Shown here one piece after another: positions 1 to 7,637 of a stretch of 64,000 nucleotides of DNA. Made by a program: the position numbers and the translations under genes. Below the pieces are notes generated by a model that saw only the letters and a program-made list of their open reading frames with translations, was not told the origin of the DNA and made no database searches. The stretch covers positions 1-64,000 of the forward strand of contig NZ_JASGBJ010000004.1 of NCBI RefSeq assembly GCF_030053415.1. Direction: 5' to 3'. How positions within the stretch are numbered: position 1 is the first letter of the stretch; each line of letters begins with the position of its first letter. This DNA comes from Marinobacter sp. CHS3-4 (GTDB lineage: Bacteria; Pseudomonadota; Gammaproteobacteria; Pseudomonadales; Oleiphilaceae).

Positions 1-72
1 TCAGCAGTGAAACAGACCAGCGCCGATGGTAGTGTGGCTTCTGCCCATGTGAGAGTAGGTCATCGTCAGGCT
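1..72 (+). rRNA. rrf: 5S ribosomal RNA, 3' part (truncated by window start)
   Basis: The first 72 bases match the 3' two thirds of a gammaproteobacterial 5S rRNA. The conserved run GCCGATGGTAGTGTGG is at about 22-37, the GTGAGAGTAGGTCATCG stretch at about 49-65, and the terminal helix strand ends in CAGGCT. The 5' end lies before the window. A rho-independent terminator follows 12 bases later, so this is the end of an rrn operon. Confidence 0.93.
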
Positions 73-83
73 CCTAATACCCA

Positions 84-114
84 AACCCCAGCACCTCAAG
101 TGCTGGGGTTTTTT
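84..114 (+). terminator. Rho-independent terminator of the rrn operon
   Basis: A perfect 11-bp stem (84-94 with 100-110, core CCCCAGCAC / GTGCTGGGG), a 5-base loop and a T run at 109-114 follow directly after the 5S rRNA. Confidence 0.92.
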
Positions 115-224
115 ATTGGATGGCAAAAAATGTGATTGGCTTTCGTCCTTGATACGCTAAGATTGAGCCGGCGATTAAAAGGCGATCTACTTTGGATGGA
201 GGAGTATTCCCTCACAATGGTTTC

Positions 225-1370
225 ATGAACATTCTTTTTGTCTCTCTCTCCTCGAGCCGTCAACGATACTATTCAAATATCAAACGTTTCGCCCCTGAAG
301 GCTACAGTGCGTTTGTCGAGCCTGGTTATGTCAGCCTTTACTCATTAAGGCGCTTGTTCGTAAAGGCTCCGCGATCGGTCAGTGACTCCCTTGGCCAAAA
401 AGTCAAAATCCAGTTGCGGCGTCAGGAGATAAACTACCCCTCTCTATTTTCTTCGGGGCTTTTGTCGCGCTGGTATCGTAAGTCGCTATATCTATGGGAG
501 AAGCTTCGATTCTTTTCCTTGGTCGATTTGATCCGGTCTCGCGACGCCAACACCGTCGTTGTTTGGAATGGGCAGAAGCCACCCTATTCAACTGTCGTGT
601 CTGCAGCCGACTATCTAAATATACCGGTCTGGTATTTCGAAAATGGGCATTTTGCCAACACTACGACCTTGGACCCGAGAGGCGTAAACGCCTGTTCATC
701 AGTTGTCAAAATTCCTTTGTCGCTAATTACGGATGGGGAAGACCGCCCAATAGCCAAATCGAAGGAAGCGAGCAACACGAAAATCAAGGTGCTTGTACCG
801 CTTCAGATAGAGTCGGACACACAGCTTGTGTCTAACTCGGATTGGGTCAGCACTTCTCAAGATTTGGTCCATCTCGTTGCAGATTGCATGGAAGGCGTCG
901 TAGGCAACGCCAGGCGCTTTGAGGTGATTGTGCGCCATCACCCCTGGGGCAAAGCCAAGGTGGAAGTGCCCGATCGGCGCGGTGTTTCCGTCGATGATGA
1001 AACCTCACTGGAAGACCAGTTAGAAATGGTCGACCTGGTGATTACCATCAACTCAACAGTTGGGCTGAAAGCGTTAGAGCGTGGTTTGCCGGTGTGTGTG
1101 CTGGCACCTTCAGTGTACAGTCGTCCTGAGGTATGTTCTGTGGCGCAGAATAAAGAGCAATTAATGCAGGCTCTAAAAGAGTTGTTTCAGGATCCAATGC
1201 AGAAGCCGAAAGCGGGCGCCTATCTTCAGTTTCTTTCTGAAGTGTATTCTATACCCGGTGATTGGCACTATTCCGACGATTTGCCACCACAACACTTTCA
1301 ACACATCTGGTCGCGCCTGCTACGTTCAGACCAATATAGTGCCATTCTCAGACGGGCCAACGTAGGCTGA
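225..1370 (+). CDS. Capsule polysaccharide biosynthesis-like protein
   Basis: A protein of 381 residues from the ATG at 225; an in-frame TTG at 192 could add 11 residues. No strong ribosome site decides between them, but the sequence MNILFVSLSSSRQRYYSN looks like a natural N-terminus. The centre has the pattern WYFENGHF, then T-x-x-D-P-R-G-V-N, which I associate with Kdo-transferase-like capsule/lipopolysaccharide proteins (capsule polysaccharide biosynthesis family, KpsS/LipB type). A later stretch, VDLVITINSTVGLKALERG, resembles the C-terminal nucleotide-sugar-binding half of GT-B-like enzymes. No signal peptide or membrane segment is seen, so it is probably cytoplasmic or membrane-associated. 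The next gene starts 1 base after its stop, suggesting co-transcription. Base composition appears less GC-rich than the housekeeping genes to the right, which fits accessory content. The exact substrate cannot be told. Confidence 0.6.
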   Translation: MNILFVSLSSSRQRYYSNIKRFAPEGYSAFVEPGYVSLYSLRRLFVKAPRSVSDSLGQKVKIQLRRQEINYPSLFSSGLLSRWYRKSLYLWEKLRFFSLVDLIRSRDANTVVVWNGQKPPYSTVVSAADYLNIPVWYFENGHFANTTTLDPRGVNACSSVVKIPLSLITDGEDRPIAKSKEASNTKIKVLVPLQIESDTQLVSNSDWVSTSQDLVHLVADCMEGVVGNARRFEVIVRHHPWGKAKVEVPDRRGVSVDDETSLEDQLEMVDLVITINSTVGLKALERGLPVCVLAPSVYSRPEVCSVAQNKEQLMQALKELFQDPMQKPKAGAYLQFLSEVYSIPGDWHYSDDLPPQHFQHIWSRLLRSDQYSAILRRANVG

Positions 1371-1371
1371 G

Positions 1372-2109
1372 ATGGATAAGGAGTGGCCGTCAGTGAATAC
1401 CGTTCTCTGCATGAAATGGGGCGCAAAATATGGGCCTGAGTACGTAAATCGTCTGGCCTCGATGGTTCGAAGGAACCTGTCAGTCGAATATCGGTTCGTG
1501 TGTCTAACGGATGATAGTCTTGGTATCGACCCTGGCGTTGAGGTGCAACCTATTCCTGATGGCTTGGTTGCGATTGATGGTCCGGAACGCGGCTGGAAAA
1601 AATTGCTGGCCTTCGCCGTCTCCCGTTACGGCGTGAAAGGGCGAGTTCTCTTCTTGGATCTTGATGTGGTCATCTTGAAGAACATCGACGATTTTTTTTC
1701 TATCGATGGCGACTTCCTGATTATCAAGGATTGGAATTTGGACGGAAGTATCGGTAATTCTTCCGTATTTCGATTTGAGTCAGGACAACATCACGACATC
1801 ATCGAACAATTCAACCAGGAGCACGACTCGATCCGGCGTCGGTTTCGCAATGAGCAGGCGTTCTTATCTGCCTGGATTAATGACCAAGGGCGCCTCGATT
1901 ATTGGCCAGATAGCTGGTGTCCGAGTTTCAAGGCTAACTGCATTCCCCGATTTCCGAAAAACCTGTATCAGGCGCCAGAGCCACCTCCTGCAGCAAGAAT
2001 CGTGATATTTCACGGTAACCCAAACCCGGATGCCGCTTTAGAAGGAAAATCTGGGAAATGGTATCGCTATTTCAAGCCCGCCCGTTGGATCGTGGAATAC
2101 TGGCGGTAA
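1372..2109 (+). CDS. Putative DxD-type glycosyltransferase
   Basis: A protein of 245 residues, starting 1 base after the preceding stop. The N-terminus has NTVLCMKWGAKYGPEYVNRL, typical of a glycosyltransferase family with a GT-A-like fold. The metal-binding motif is in VLFLDLDVVILKNID at about residues 92-106 (D-L-D). Further on are GNSSVFRF and NEQAFLSAW, and near the end FHGNPNPD. These fit a GT8-like retaining transferase that uses a nucleotide sugar; the acceptor is unknown. The start at 1372 is preferred over the in-frame ATG at 1411 because the conserved NTVLC stretch would otherwise be lost. A run of eight T at 1692-1699 lies in the coding frame. With its neighbour it probably forms a two-gene glycan module between the rrn operon and the secreted-protein operon. 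Confidence 0.65.
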   Translation: MDKEWPSVNTVLCMKWGAKYGPEYVNRLASMVRRNLSVEYRFVCLTDDSLGIDPGVEVQPIPDGLVAIDGPERGWKKLLAFAVSRYGVKGRVLFLDLDVVILKNIDDFFSIDGDFLIIKDWNLDGSIGNSSVFRFESGQHHDIIEQFNQEHDSIRRRFRNEQAFLSAWINDQGRLDYWPDSWCPSFKANCIPRFPKNLYQAPEPPPAARIVIFHGNPNPDAALEGKSGKWYRYFKPARWIVEYWR

Positions 2110-2266
2110 ACCATTCTGAGAGCCGCTTGTTTAAAATCTATGACGCCGCTCACAGTGACATCGTGTAAAAATGGTTACTCTTTGTACACGAACTGGCCAA
2201 AAACCATAAGAAAGCCAGCGTAAGAAAATTGTATTCAGAGACACTCGTTGGAAAATAACAATAATC

Positions 2267-2282
2267 CCGCTTTTTGAAGCGG
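2267..2282 (+). other. Small perfect hairpin before the secreted-protein operon
   Basis: CCGCTT (2267-2272), loop TTTG, AAGCGG (2277-2282) form a perfect 6-bp stem 22 bases before the ATG at 2305. The 195-base gap 2110-2304 holds no gene and no promoter that I can place with confidence. The hairpin would lie in the 5' untranslated region of the operon. Its role is unknown. Confidence 0.35.
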
Positions 2283-2304
2283 CGATTGATGGTGAGATGT
2301 GTCT

Positions 2305-3501
2305 ATGAAAAACAAATGGCTTTCGCTGGTGATGATGTCATTCGTTACCCCTGCCTTCGCTGACCTTCAGCCGATCTCTGACGCTGCCCTTTCGGAAGTC
2401 ACCGGCCAGGCTTTTGTGTCGGTTGATCGCCAGTACCATCCTGACGAAGCAGATAGCACCTCTTATACCCGCGTGAATCTGGGTATGGATATGGAAATCC
2501 AGACCAATGTGGACGTTCTCGAAATGGGGCGTTACGAGCGTGACGGTGAAAAGGCCGGAACGTCCGATGTGCTAATTGAGGACTTCGCGCTGGGCTATAT
2601 TAATAATCGCGCCTATTTTGACCGCAATTCCAAAGCCCCACGCCAGAGAAAGGCCGACGGAAGCAGCTACGCAGAAAACGAAATCGTCCCGTTCTTCATC
2701 GACAACCCTTTCTTCGAATTTGCTTACGATGAAGATACTCAGGAGGTCGTTGGTTTCCGGCTCGGATTCGGCGAGTCGATGGGTATGCTCTCCGGAAAAA
2801 TCGAGACGCTCACGGGTAACGTCAACGTCGACATCATCGATCGCGGTGAAGGGCTGCGCGAGGCCGATTCCAATGGCAACTTTTTTGACCGCATCATTGT
2901 GTTGCTGACGCCGTTACTGGAAGGCGGTAGCCCCCTGCAGACCAAGGCTCAGTTGGTCTACGGCGAGGAGGGTGATCCCAACATCGGTGAACTGGATCCG
3001 ATTCGAGCAGAACATATTGGCGTACCGAACGGCGAAAGGTTTGTACTGGAAGATGCTGGTGGGTTTACCCGTTGGTCGGTGGCCAACCTGATTGGCTTTG
3101 GGTCCAGCTCTCGCATAGAAGTCCCTGATTGCTCTTTTTTCAGCTGTGGTAGTGGCGATATCTACGTTTACGCCCAGGACTGTCTGGTGCTGGGTATTGA
3201 TTCCTGTTTTGACCTGGATATCTACAACAGTTTCCCGGTTGGCCAAGTGGGAGAAGTCAACGGCGAGCGCCGAATTACCGGTCCTGCGGACGGTGCGTTT
3301 ATTTCATTCCAGACCAAAGACATTGACTGGCTGGAAGATGTCAAAAAGACCAACCCTACGGCGGAAGACTTTATTCGCGCCACCTCCGGTGCCTTCTTCA
3401 ATATCCCGAACGGTGCCACCGAAGTGAACCTCAATGAAGCGTTATACGGTACGGAGCGCTATAGAACGGAGTACATCGATCGGGGGCGGGGGCTGTTTTG
3501 A
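2305..3501 (+). CDS. Secreted beta-rich protein, first of four paralogue-like genes
   Basis: A protein of 398 residues from the ATG at 2305; GGTGAG at 2291-2296 is a suitable ribosome site, and an in-frame GTG at 2299 is the alternative. A Sec signal peptide ends at about residue 19 (core LSLVMMSFVTPAFA). The mature N-terminus has DLQPISDAALSEVTGQ, the motif shared by all four proteins of this operon. The rest is Gly/Asp/Asn-rich with alternating hydrophobic residues and no membrane anchor. It contains several Cys clusters (C-S-F-F-S-C near residue 275, then C and C about 20 residues later), suggesting disulfides in an exported protein. I associate the motif with the DUF6160-type family, sometimes labelled putative pilus-system or FilF-like, but this is recall and not a search result. 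Function is unknown; surface or periplasmic location is inferred. Confidence 0.7.
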   Translation: MKNKWLSLVMMSFVTPAFADLQPISDAALSEVTGQAFVSVDRQYHPDEADSTSYTRVNLGMDMEIQTNVDVLEMGRYERDGEKAGTSDVLIEDFALGYINNRAYFDRNSKAPRQRKADGSSYAENEIVPFFIDNPFFEFAYDEDTQEVVGFRLGFGESMGMLSGKIETLTGNVNVDIIDRGEGLREADSNGNFFDRIIVLLTPLLEGGSPLQTKAQLVYGEEGDPNIGELDPIRAEHIGVPNGERFVLEDAGGFTRWSVANLIGFGSSSRIEVPDCSFFSCGSGDIYVYAQDCLVLGIDSCFDLDIYNSFPVGQVGEVNGERRITGPADGAFISFQTKDIDWLEDVKKTNPTAEDFIRATSGAFFNIPNGATEVNLNEALYGTERYRTEYIDRGRGLF

Positions 3502-3503
3502 GT

Positions 3504-4571
3504 ATGCTGGCTAGCTCGCAAAGGTTGATCGCTATTGCCCTCCCTGTTTTTCTCGGGTGGGCACTTTCCTTTTCTGTCTTGGCAGAGCTTCAGGACCTTA
3601 CTGAGGAAGAACTGTCAGGAATCTCCGGTGCCGGGCTAGGTATCGTGCTTGAAGATTTCAAATTCTCCCATGGCACGGATGCGCCTGATGCCAATGGTAA
3701 CCAGGCCCGGATTTTCAAGATTGGTGGCATCAAGAGTACCGATGGCCGGGACGTGGAAATCGTTGTCAATCATCTCTACATCTCTGGCTCTGGCAGCCAA
3801 TACGGGCAATCCTTGAGCCCGGTAAACCTTGGCAGGTTGGTGAATCCATACAGCATCGATGTGGTGGACGGTAACGACATCGGGGTGCCCAACAAGGCGG
3901 TGCTGGAGTTTGCCGCCCCTTCCCTGATTGATCCCACGCTGGGTTTTGACTGTATGAGCGCCTCGGCCACGGCGGGCAGCGGGCCCTGCGCGAGCCGTCC
4001 GGCCACCGAATCCTACATTGGCGAGAGGCCAGACGTCGGGATGCAGATGAACATCGCTGTGGGCAATGATCGATCAGCCAACATCAATATTCACGCTCAG
4101 AGTGCGGTGATTGACGGCAGTTATCTTCGACTCTGGGGTGATAACGATCGTCGTCAGATGGTGGGTCAGTTCAAGCTTAATTTTTACACGCCCGAACTGT
4201 CCGTGAATGCCTGCTCTCAGGATGGATCCTCCTGTGGGTCGAGGATCACCATGACGGATTTTGCGTTGGAGCTGGCCATTGGTAACCAGCTACAACCGGT
4301 TTTCTTTGATGTCGATGGCGGCGGGAACTTCGTCGTAGAGGTCGCGGCGATTGACCGCCCATCCCCCGGTTCTATCGGCGCAGACGGTTTGCGTGGAAGC
4401 AGTAACGCGGCGACCTGGGACTTCTATAACGACTACTACTCCAATCCGGAATACAGAAGCAATCTGCGCATCGGCAATTTCTCGGTCGGTGACCGTGACT
4501 TCGGCTCTGCGAGGGTTCAGGGGATGTTGATACAGCACCTGAAGATTAAAACGAAGGATCTGGCGAAATGA
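3504..4571 (+). CDS. Secreted beta-rich protein, second of four
   Basis: A protein of 355 residues from the ATG at 3504, two bases after the previous stop; a TTG at 3498 is an alternative start overlapping the upstream gene. The G-rich run at 3482-3492 is the likely ribosome site. The signal peptide has hydrophobic core LIAIALPVFLGWALSFSVLA and is followed by ELQDLTEEELSGISGAGLG, the operon motif, here with GAG in place of GQ. The next stretch, IVLEDFKFSHG, recalls the first and fourth proteins (LIEDFALG, HLEDFRIG), so similarity extends past the leader motif. The body is predicted beta-rich with two Cys pairs (about residues 150-165 and 237-246). No catalytic motif is visible. The stop overlaps the next start (ATGA), indicating translational coupling. 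Confidence 0.68.
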   Translation: MLASSQRLIAIALPVFLGWALSFSVLAELQDLTEEELSGISGAGLGIVLEDFKFSHGTDAPDANGNQARIFKIGGIKSTDGRDVEIVVNHLYISGSGSQYGQSLSPVNLGRLVNPYSIDVVDGNDIGVPNKAVLEFAAPSLIDPTLGFDCMSASATAGSGPCASRPATESYIGERPDVGMQMNIAVGNDRSANINIHAQSAVIDGSYLRLWGDNDRRQMVGQFKLNFYTPELSVNACSQDGSSCGSRITMTDFALELAIGNQLQPVFFDVDGGGNFVVEVAAIDRPSPGSIGADGLRGSSNAATWDFYNDYYSNPEYRSNLRIGNFSVGDRDFGSARVQGMLIQHLKIKTKDLAK

Positions 4572-5116
4572 GATGGATCAAACCAACTTTTATGGCTTTA
4601 GGTTTGGCTGCATTTATAGCGGCCCCGGTCAGTGCTGAACTGGATCGATTGAGTGATGAGGATTTGTCGGATGTGTCAGGTCAGGGCGGGATATATCTTT
4701 CTGGCGACATCAGCATCAACGAGGAAGGCGGTCCTATCGATAACAGCTATTTTGGCCGCTGTGACGATGGCTCGAAAAAGTGCGGTGCCCGATTTGCCAA
4801 TCAGTTGAAAGAGGGTGGTGGCTGGATGGTGCTGGACGAGATTCGCGGCAATTTTGCTTTTGAAGGGCTGACGCTTCGAGTTCGTTCCGTGGATTCCGGG
4901 TTCGGTGGTGACGGTGAGGAATTCAATGGGGATGTGCTGGAGGTCGGCCTCCCAAATGTCGTTCGGTACAACGATGTCCGGTTCAAAATAGCGGCCAGCA
5001 ACCAGGCGCGACCAACGGCACCGGGGTTCCAGCAGACGGACATTTTTTCGGTCCAGATGCAGGGCGATGTAATCATGGAAGGCAATATGCTGGTCTTCCC
5101 AACGGGAAACCCATGA
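4568..5116 (+). CDS. Secreted small beta-rich protein, third of four
   Basis: A protein of 182 residues whose ATG at 4568 overlaps the previous stop by 4 bases. The signal peptide (FMALGLAAFIAAPVSA) ends near residue 23. The mature N-terminus is ELDRLSDEDLSDVSGQGG, followed by IYLSGDISI; this Gly-Gly-Ile-Tyr-Leu-Ser-Gly-Asp form is the clearest DUF6160-like version in the set. A Cys pair lies near residues 59 and 66. It is the shortest member and may represent the minimal fold. No enzyme motif is seen. The product is inferred to be exported and to act with the other three. Confidence 0.68.
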   Translation: MRWIKPTFMALGLAAFIAAPVSAELDRLSDEDLSDVSGQGGIYLSGDISINEEGGPIDNSYFGRCDDGSKKCGARFANQLKEGGGWMVLDEIRGNFAFEGLTLRVRSVDSGFGGDGEEFNGDVLEVGLPNVVRYNDVRFKIAASNQARPTAPGFQQTDIFSVQMQGDVIMEGNMLVFPTGNP

Positions 5117-5126
5117 AGGTGCGGCA

Positions 5127-7532
5127 ATGATGATGGGATTCAGATGGCGGTTTATCTCGGGCTCTATCGTCACTCTGGTGAGTGGTGTCTGGGCTGTCAT
5201 GCCGGTGTATGCCGATCTACAGCAATTGGATGATGCTGATCTGGCCGGAATCAGCGGCCAGAGTGGCATCACCATCGACCTGGATCTGGAAGTGGGTGCA
5301 AAGCAGTTGTCCTATTTTGAGGATGGCAATGGTATACACCTGGAAGATTTCCGCATCGGTACCGCCGATGCTGCCCAAGGGGCCGCTGGCCACGTAATCA
5401 AGATCGATGTCGAGGACGATGCATCCCTCAATCTTGATTTTCTGGTCGATAACCGTCGGATCGAGTTTCAGAACGTGACGCTCGATGGCGTCGCCGGGCG
5501 CGGCATGGGCGGAATGTTCTTTGATCATTCGCTGGACGGGTATCTTCGGATAAGTTCGGGTGGAGCGATCAGCTCGGCCGGCACCACGTTTGATACGGCC
5601 TTTGAAGTGACAAACGGCCGCCTGGGGTACAGAACCAACGGCAACGAAGTTTTCCTGGACGATATCACGATGTCGGTGGAAGCGCTGGGGATCACGCTGG
5701 ATGAGGTTGGAGGCGGGCTTGAGTTCAAGGTGCCCCGGCTAACCGGTTCCTACGAAGTGGGGGCTATTCGGTACAGCAACAATCCATCGAATCACGGTAA
5801 CTCCGTGGATGTCGATTCCGGTCGTCTGTTGCCGAGTTATGGCAGCCTGAGTGGCGATTACGATCTGAGCACGCAGCTGAATATCGTGGGTGGTGGTCGC
5901 GACGGCACGGAAGGCTTCCGTCTGGACAACGACACCGTGATTAACTCCGCGAACTTCATCTACTCGGACGACGGCAATTCTCTTAGATTTCGAGATATAA
6001 CGGGAGGCTATCGCTTCAACGACCTGAGAGTGGATGTCACTCAGGATTGGCAAGGTCGTCAAGCACTGGGGCTCACCCTTGGCTCGCTTGAAGGGGATCT
6101 GGCCATTGGTGGCATCGAGATGGGCAGTGATGGTGACAGTATTGGTCAGGTCAATCTGGATTTTGTCTTTGAAGATCACGTTTACAACGGCCAGGCCTAT
6201 TCCAATGCCCTTTATCTGCAAGGGGGTGGTCACGCCGATGCCGGTCCTCAGGGGCTCCGGTTAGCTGCGGAATGGAGTCTTCGCGATGCCGACCTGGCGT
6301 ATACCGAGGACGGTAACCGGGTCATTTTCAGCGGATTTCAGTCGTGGGGTCGCGGTGACGTGACGGTGAATGTGACCCGTGACGAGGTGATCAACGGTAC
6401 CGAGTTTTTTGATGGTTTGCGGATTGGTTTTGAGGATCTGAAAGCCGGTTATCGGATTAACGGCCTGCGTGTTGGCGACGAGGATGCACCTTTGCAGGGT
6501 GGCACAGAGTTGCTGTTAGCGTTGGGCTTCTATCCGTCCTACGAGTTTGACCTTGATGGGCATGTCACTCTGGGTCCGGGCGGTGCAGAAGGGGAGGGTC
6601 TCACCATTAATTCTGACATCCGCATTCGGAACGGCAAGGCGGCAATCATCGCTGGCCCCTATGACGAGGGCAATGGGGAGCAGGCCCAAAAAGGGCTGTG
6701 GATCAGCGAGCTGGATTATGACGCCCATGTTCGTGATATGACGGTGGATGTGACCGAGGACGGGCTGGCCATTATCAAAGGAGAGGCTTGGAGTACCATG
6801 GATGTGGGCAATCTGCGGGTGGGCGACAAACAATCCGGGAAGAGCTTTGGGCGCTTTGTACTGCAAAAATACGAAACCGGCAGCAGTATGACCATTAAGC
6901 CCGGAGGCGCCGGTGCGGTATGCGCCGGTGGCATGGGGTCTGATCCCGCGGCCTGTAGCGGTTCCGGCGGCGTCTGGGAAGAGCGTGGTGACGAAGGTGT
7001 CACGATTGCGCTCAAACAGATTTTCGCCAAGGCGGTGAGTGAAAGGCGCAAGAATGCCTTTACCTGGGAAACCAATCGACGCACCAGTGGCGGCGCGTCA
7101 GTCAATGGAACCGGCACACAATTGGTTCTGAACGATATATACACCAGTGATGGCGGCGATTTTGACGGCGATGGCGTGGACGACAACACCTTCGGTATAC
7201 AAACGGAACTGTCTGTTGATGTGTATCAGACGCGGGTTGTGAAAAAATCGGATGGGCCAGATGCCCAGGGTGTCGTTGGCTCTCGCGGAGACGAAAAAAT
7301 CATGGATGCGTCAGCGGCTGCGGGTTATCGCTACGTATCTTCTCCTTCCGAAACCCAGCTGAAGGATCGCCCCCTGGGCTTTGCCGTGCAGGCTCGGTCG
7401 CGATTCAAGGAGCTGTCGATCGGTAACATTGACCTGGTTCACCCGGTCGGGGGTGCCCAAACGGCAGTGTATGGGGTGAAGATGCAAAACGTGGACATCA
7501 AGGCCAACCTCACGGCCACACCCATTCCCTGA
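5127..7532 (+). CDS. Large secreted repeat protein, fourth of four
   Basis: A protein of 801 residues starting 10 bases after the previous stop; three in-frame ATG codons (5127, 5130, 5133) could serve, with GAAGGTG just upstream. The signal peptide ends at about residue 29 (VWAVMPVYA). The operon motif follows as DLQQLDDADLAGISGQSG. The body contains several degenerate repeats: a Y-x-x-D-G-N-x-x-x-F/L-x-D box recurs at about residues 63-74, 168-179, 279-290 and 392-403. Each is usually followed by V-D-V-T or V-N-V-T and then an I-R-x-G or L-R-V-G end (about 300-332, 413-450, 539-566). This fits a stacked beta-sheet or beta-helix-like surface protein. There is no membrane anchor, autotransporter barrel or sortase signal. 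Two Cys (about 599 and 610) could pair. Function is unknown. Confidence 0.7.
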   Translation: MMMGFRWRFISGSIVTLVSGVWAVMPVYADLQQLDDADLAGISGQSGITIDLDLEVGAKQLSYFEDGNGIHLEDFRIGTADAAQGAAGHVIKIDVEDDASLNLDFLVDNRRIEFQNVTLDGVAGRGMGGMFFDHSLDGYLRISSGGAISSAGTTFDTAFEVTNGRLGYRTNGNEVFLDDITMSVEALGITLDEVGGGLEFKVPRLTGSYEVGAIRYSNNPSNHGNSVDVDSGRLLPSYGSLSGDYDLSTQLNIVGGGRDGTEGFRLDNDTVINSANFIYSDDGNSLRFRDITGGYRFNDLRVDVTQDWQGRQALGLTLGSLEGDLAIGGIEMGSDGDSIGQVNLDFVFEDHVYNGQAYSNALYLQGGGHADAGPQGLRLAAEWSLRDADLAYTEDGNRVIFSGFQSWGRGDVTVNVTRDEVINGTEFFDGLRIGFEDLKAGYRINGLRVGDEDAPLQGGTELLLALGFYPSYEFDLDGHVTLGPGGAEGEGLTINSDIRIRNGKAAIIAGPYDEGNGEQAQKGLWISELDYDAHVRDMTVDVTEDGLAIIKGEAWSTMDVGNLRVGDKQSGKSFGRFVLQKYETGSSMTIKPGGAGAVCAGGMGSDPAACSGSGGVWEERGDEGVTIALKQIFAKAVSERRKNAFTWETNRRTSGGASVNGTGTQLVLNDIYTSDGGDFDGDGVDDNTFGIQTELSVDVYQTRVVKKSDGPDAQGVVGSRGDEKIMDASAAAGYRYVSSPSETQLKDRPLGFAVQARSRFKELSIGNIDLVHPVGGAQTAVYGVKMQNVDIKANLTATPIP

Positions 7533-7570
7533 TGTTCACTTGCACAAACTTGAGCTCTGGCCGACGAACT

Positions 7571-7599
7571 TTGTTTTTTGCGGCGTCCTGGTGTTTAAT
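7571..7599 (+). promoter_or_regulatory. Possible sigma70 promoter for birA-coaX-SPOR gene
   Basis: TTGTTT at 7571-7576 and TTTAAT at 7594-7599, separated by 17 bases, lie 39 bases before the birA start. Both boxes are imperfect. No clear terminator separates the upstream operon from birA, so read-through is also possible. Confidence 0.35.
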
Positions 7600-7637
7600 C
7601 GCGCCCTGATACTGATCTATTTACCGGGCGCTGCAGA

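Noticed and set aside
192..224. TTG start that would extend the capsule-like protein by 11 residues
   Set aside because: The added residues look unlike the protein start and ATG at 225 is the more usual codon; kept only as an alternative.
7533..7637. BirA operator or riboswitch before birA
   Set aside because: The 105 bases show no long palindrome of bio-operator type and no conserved riboswitch core.
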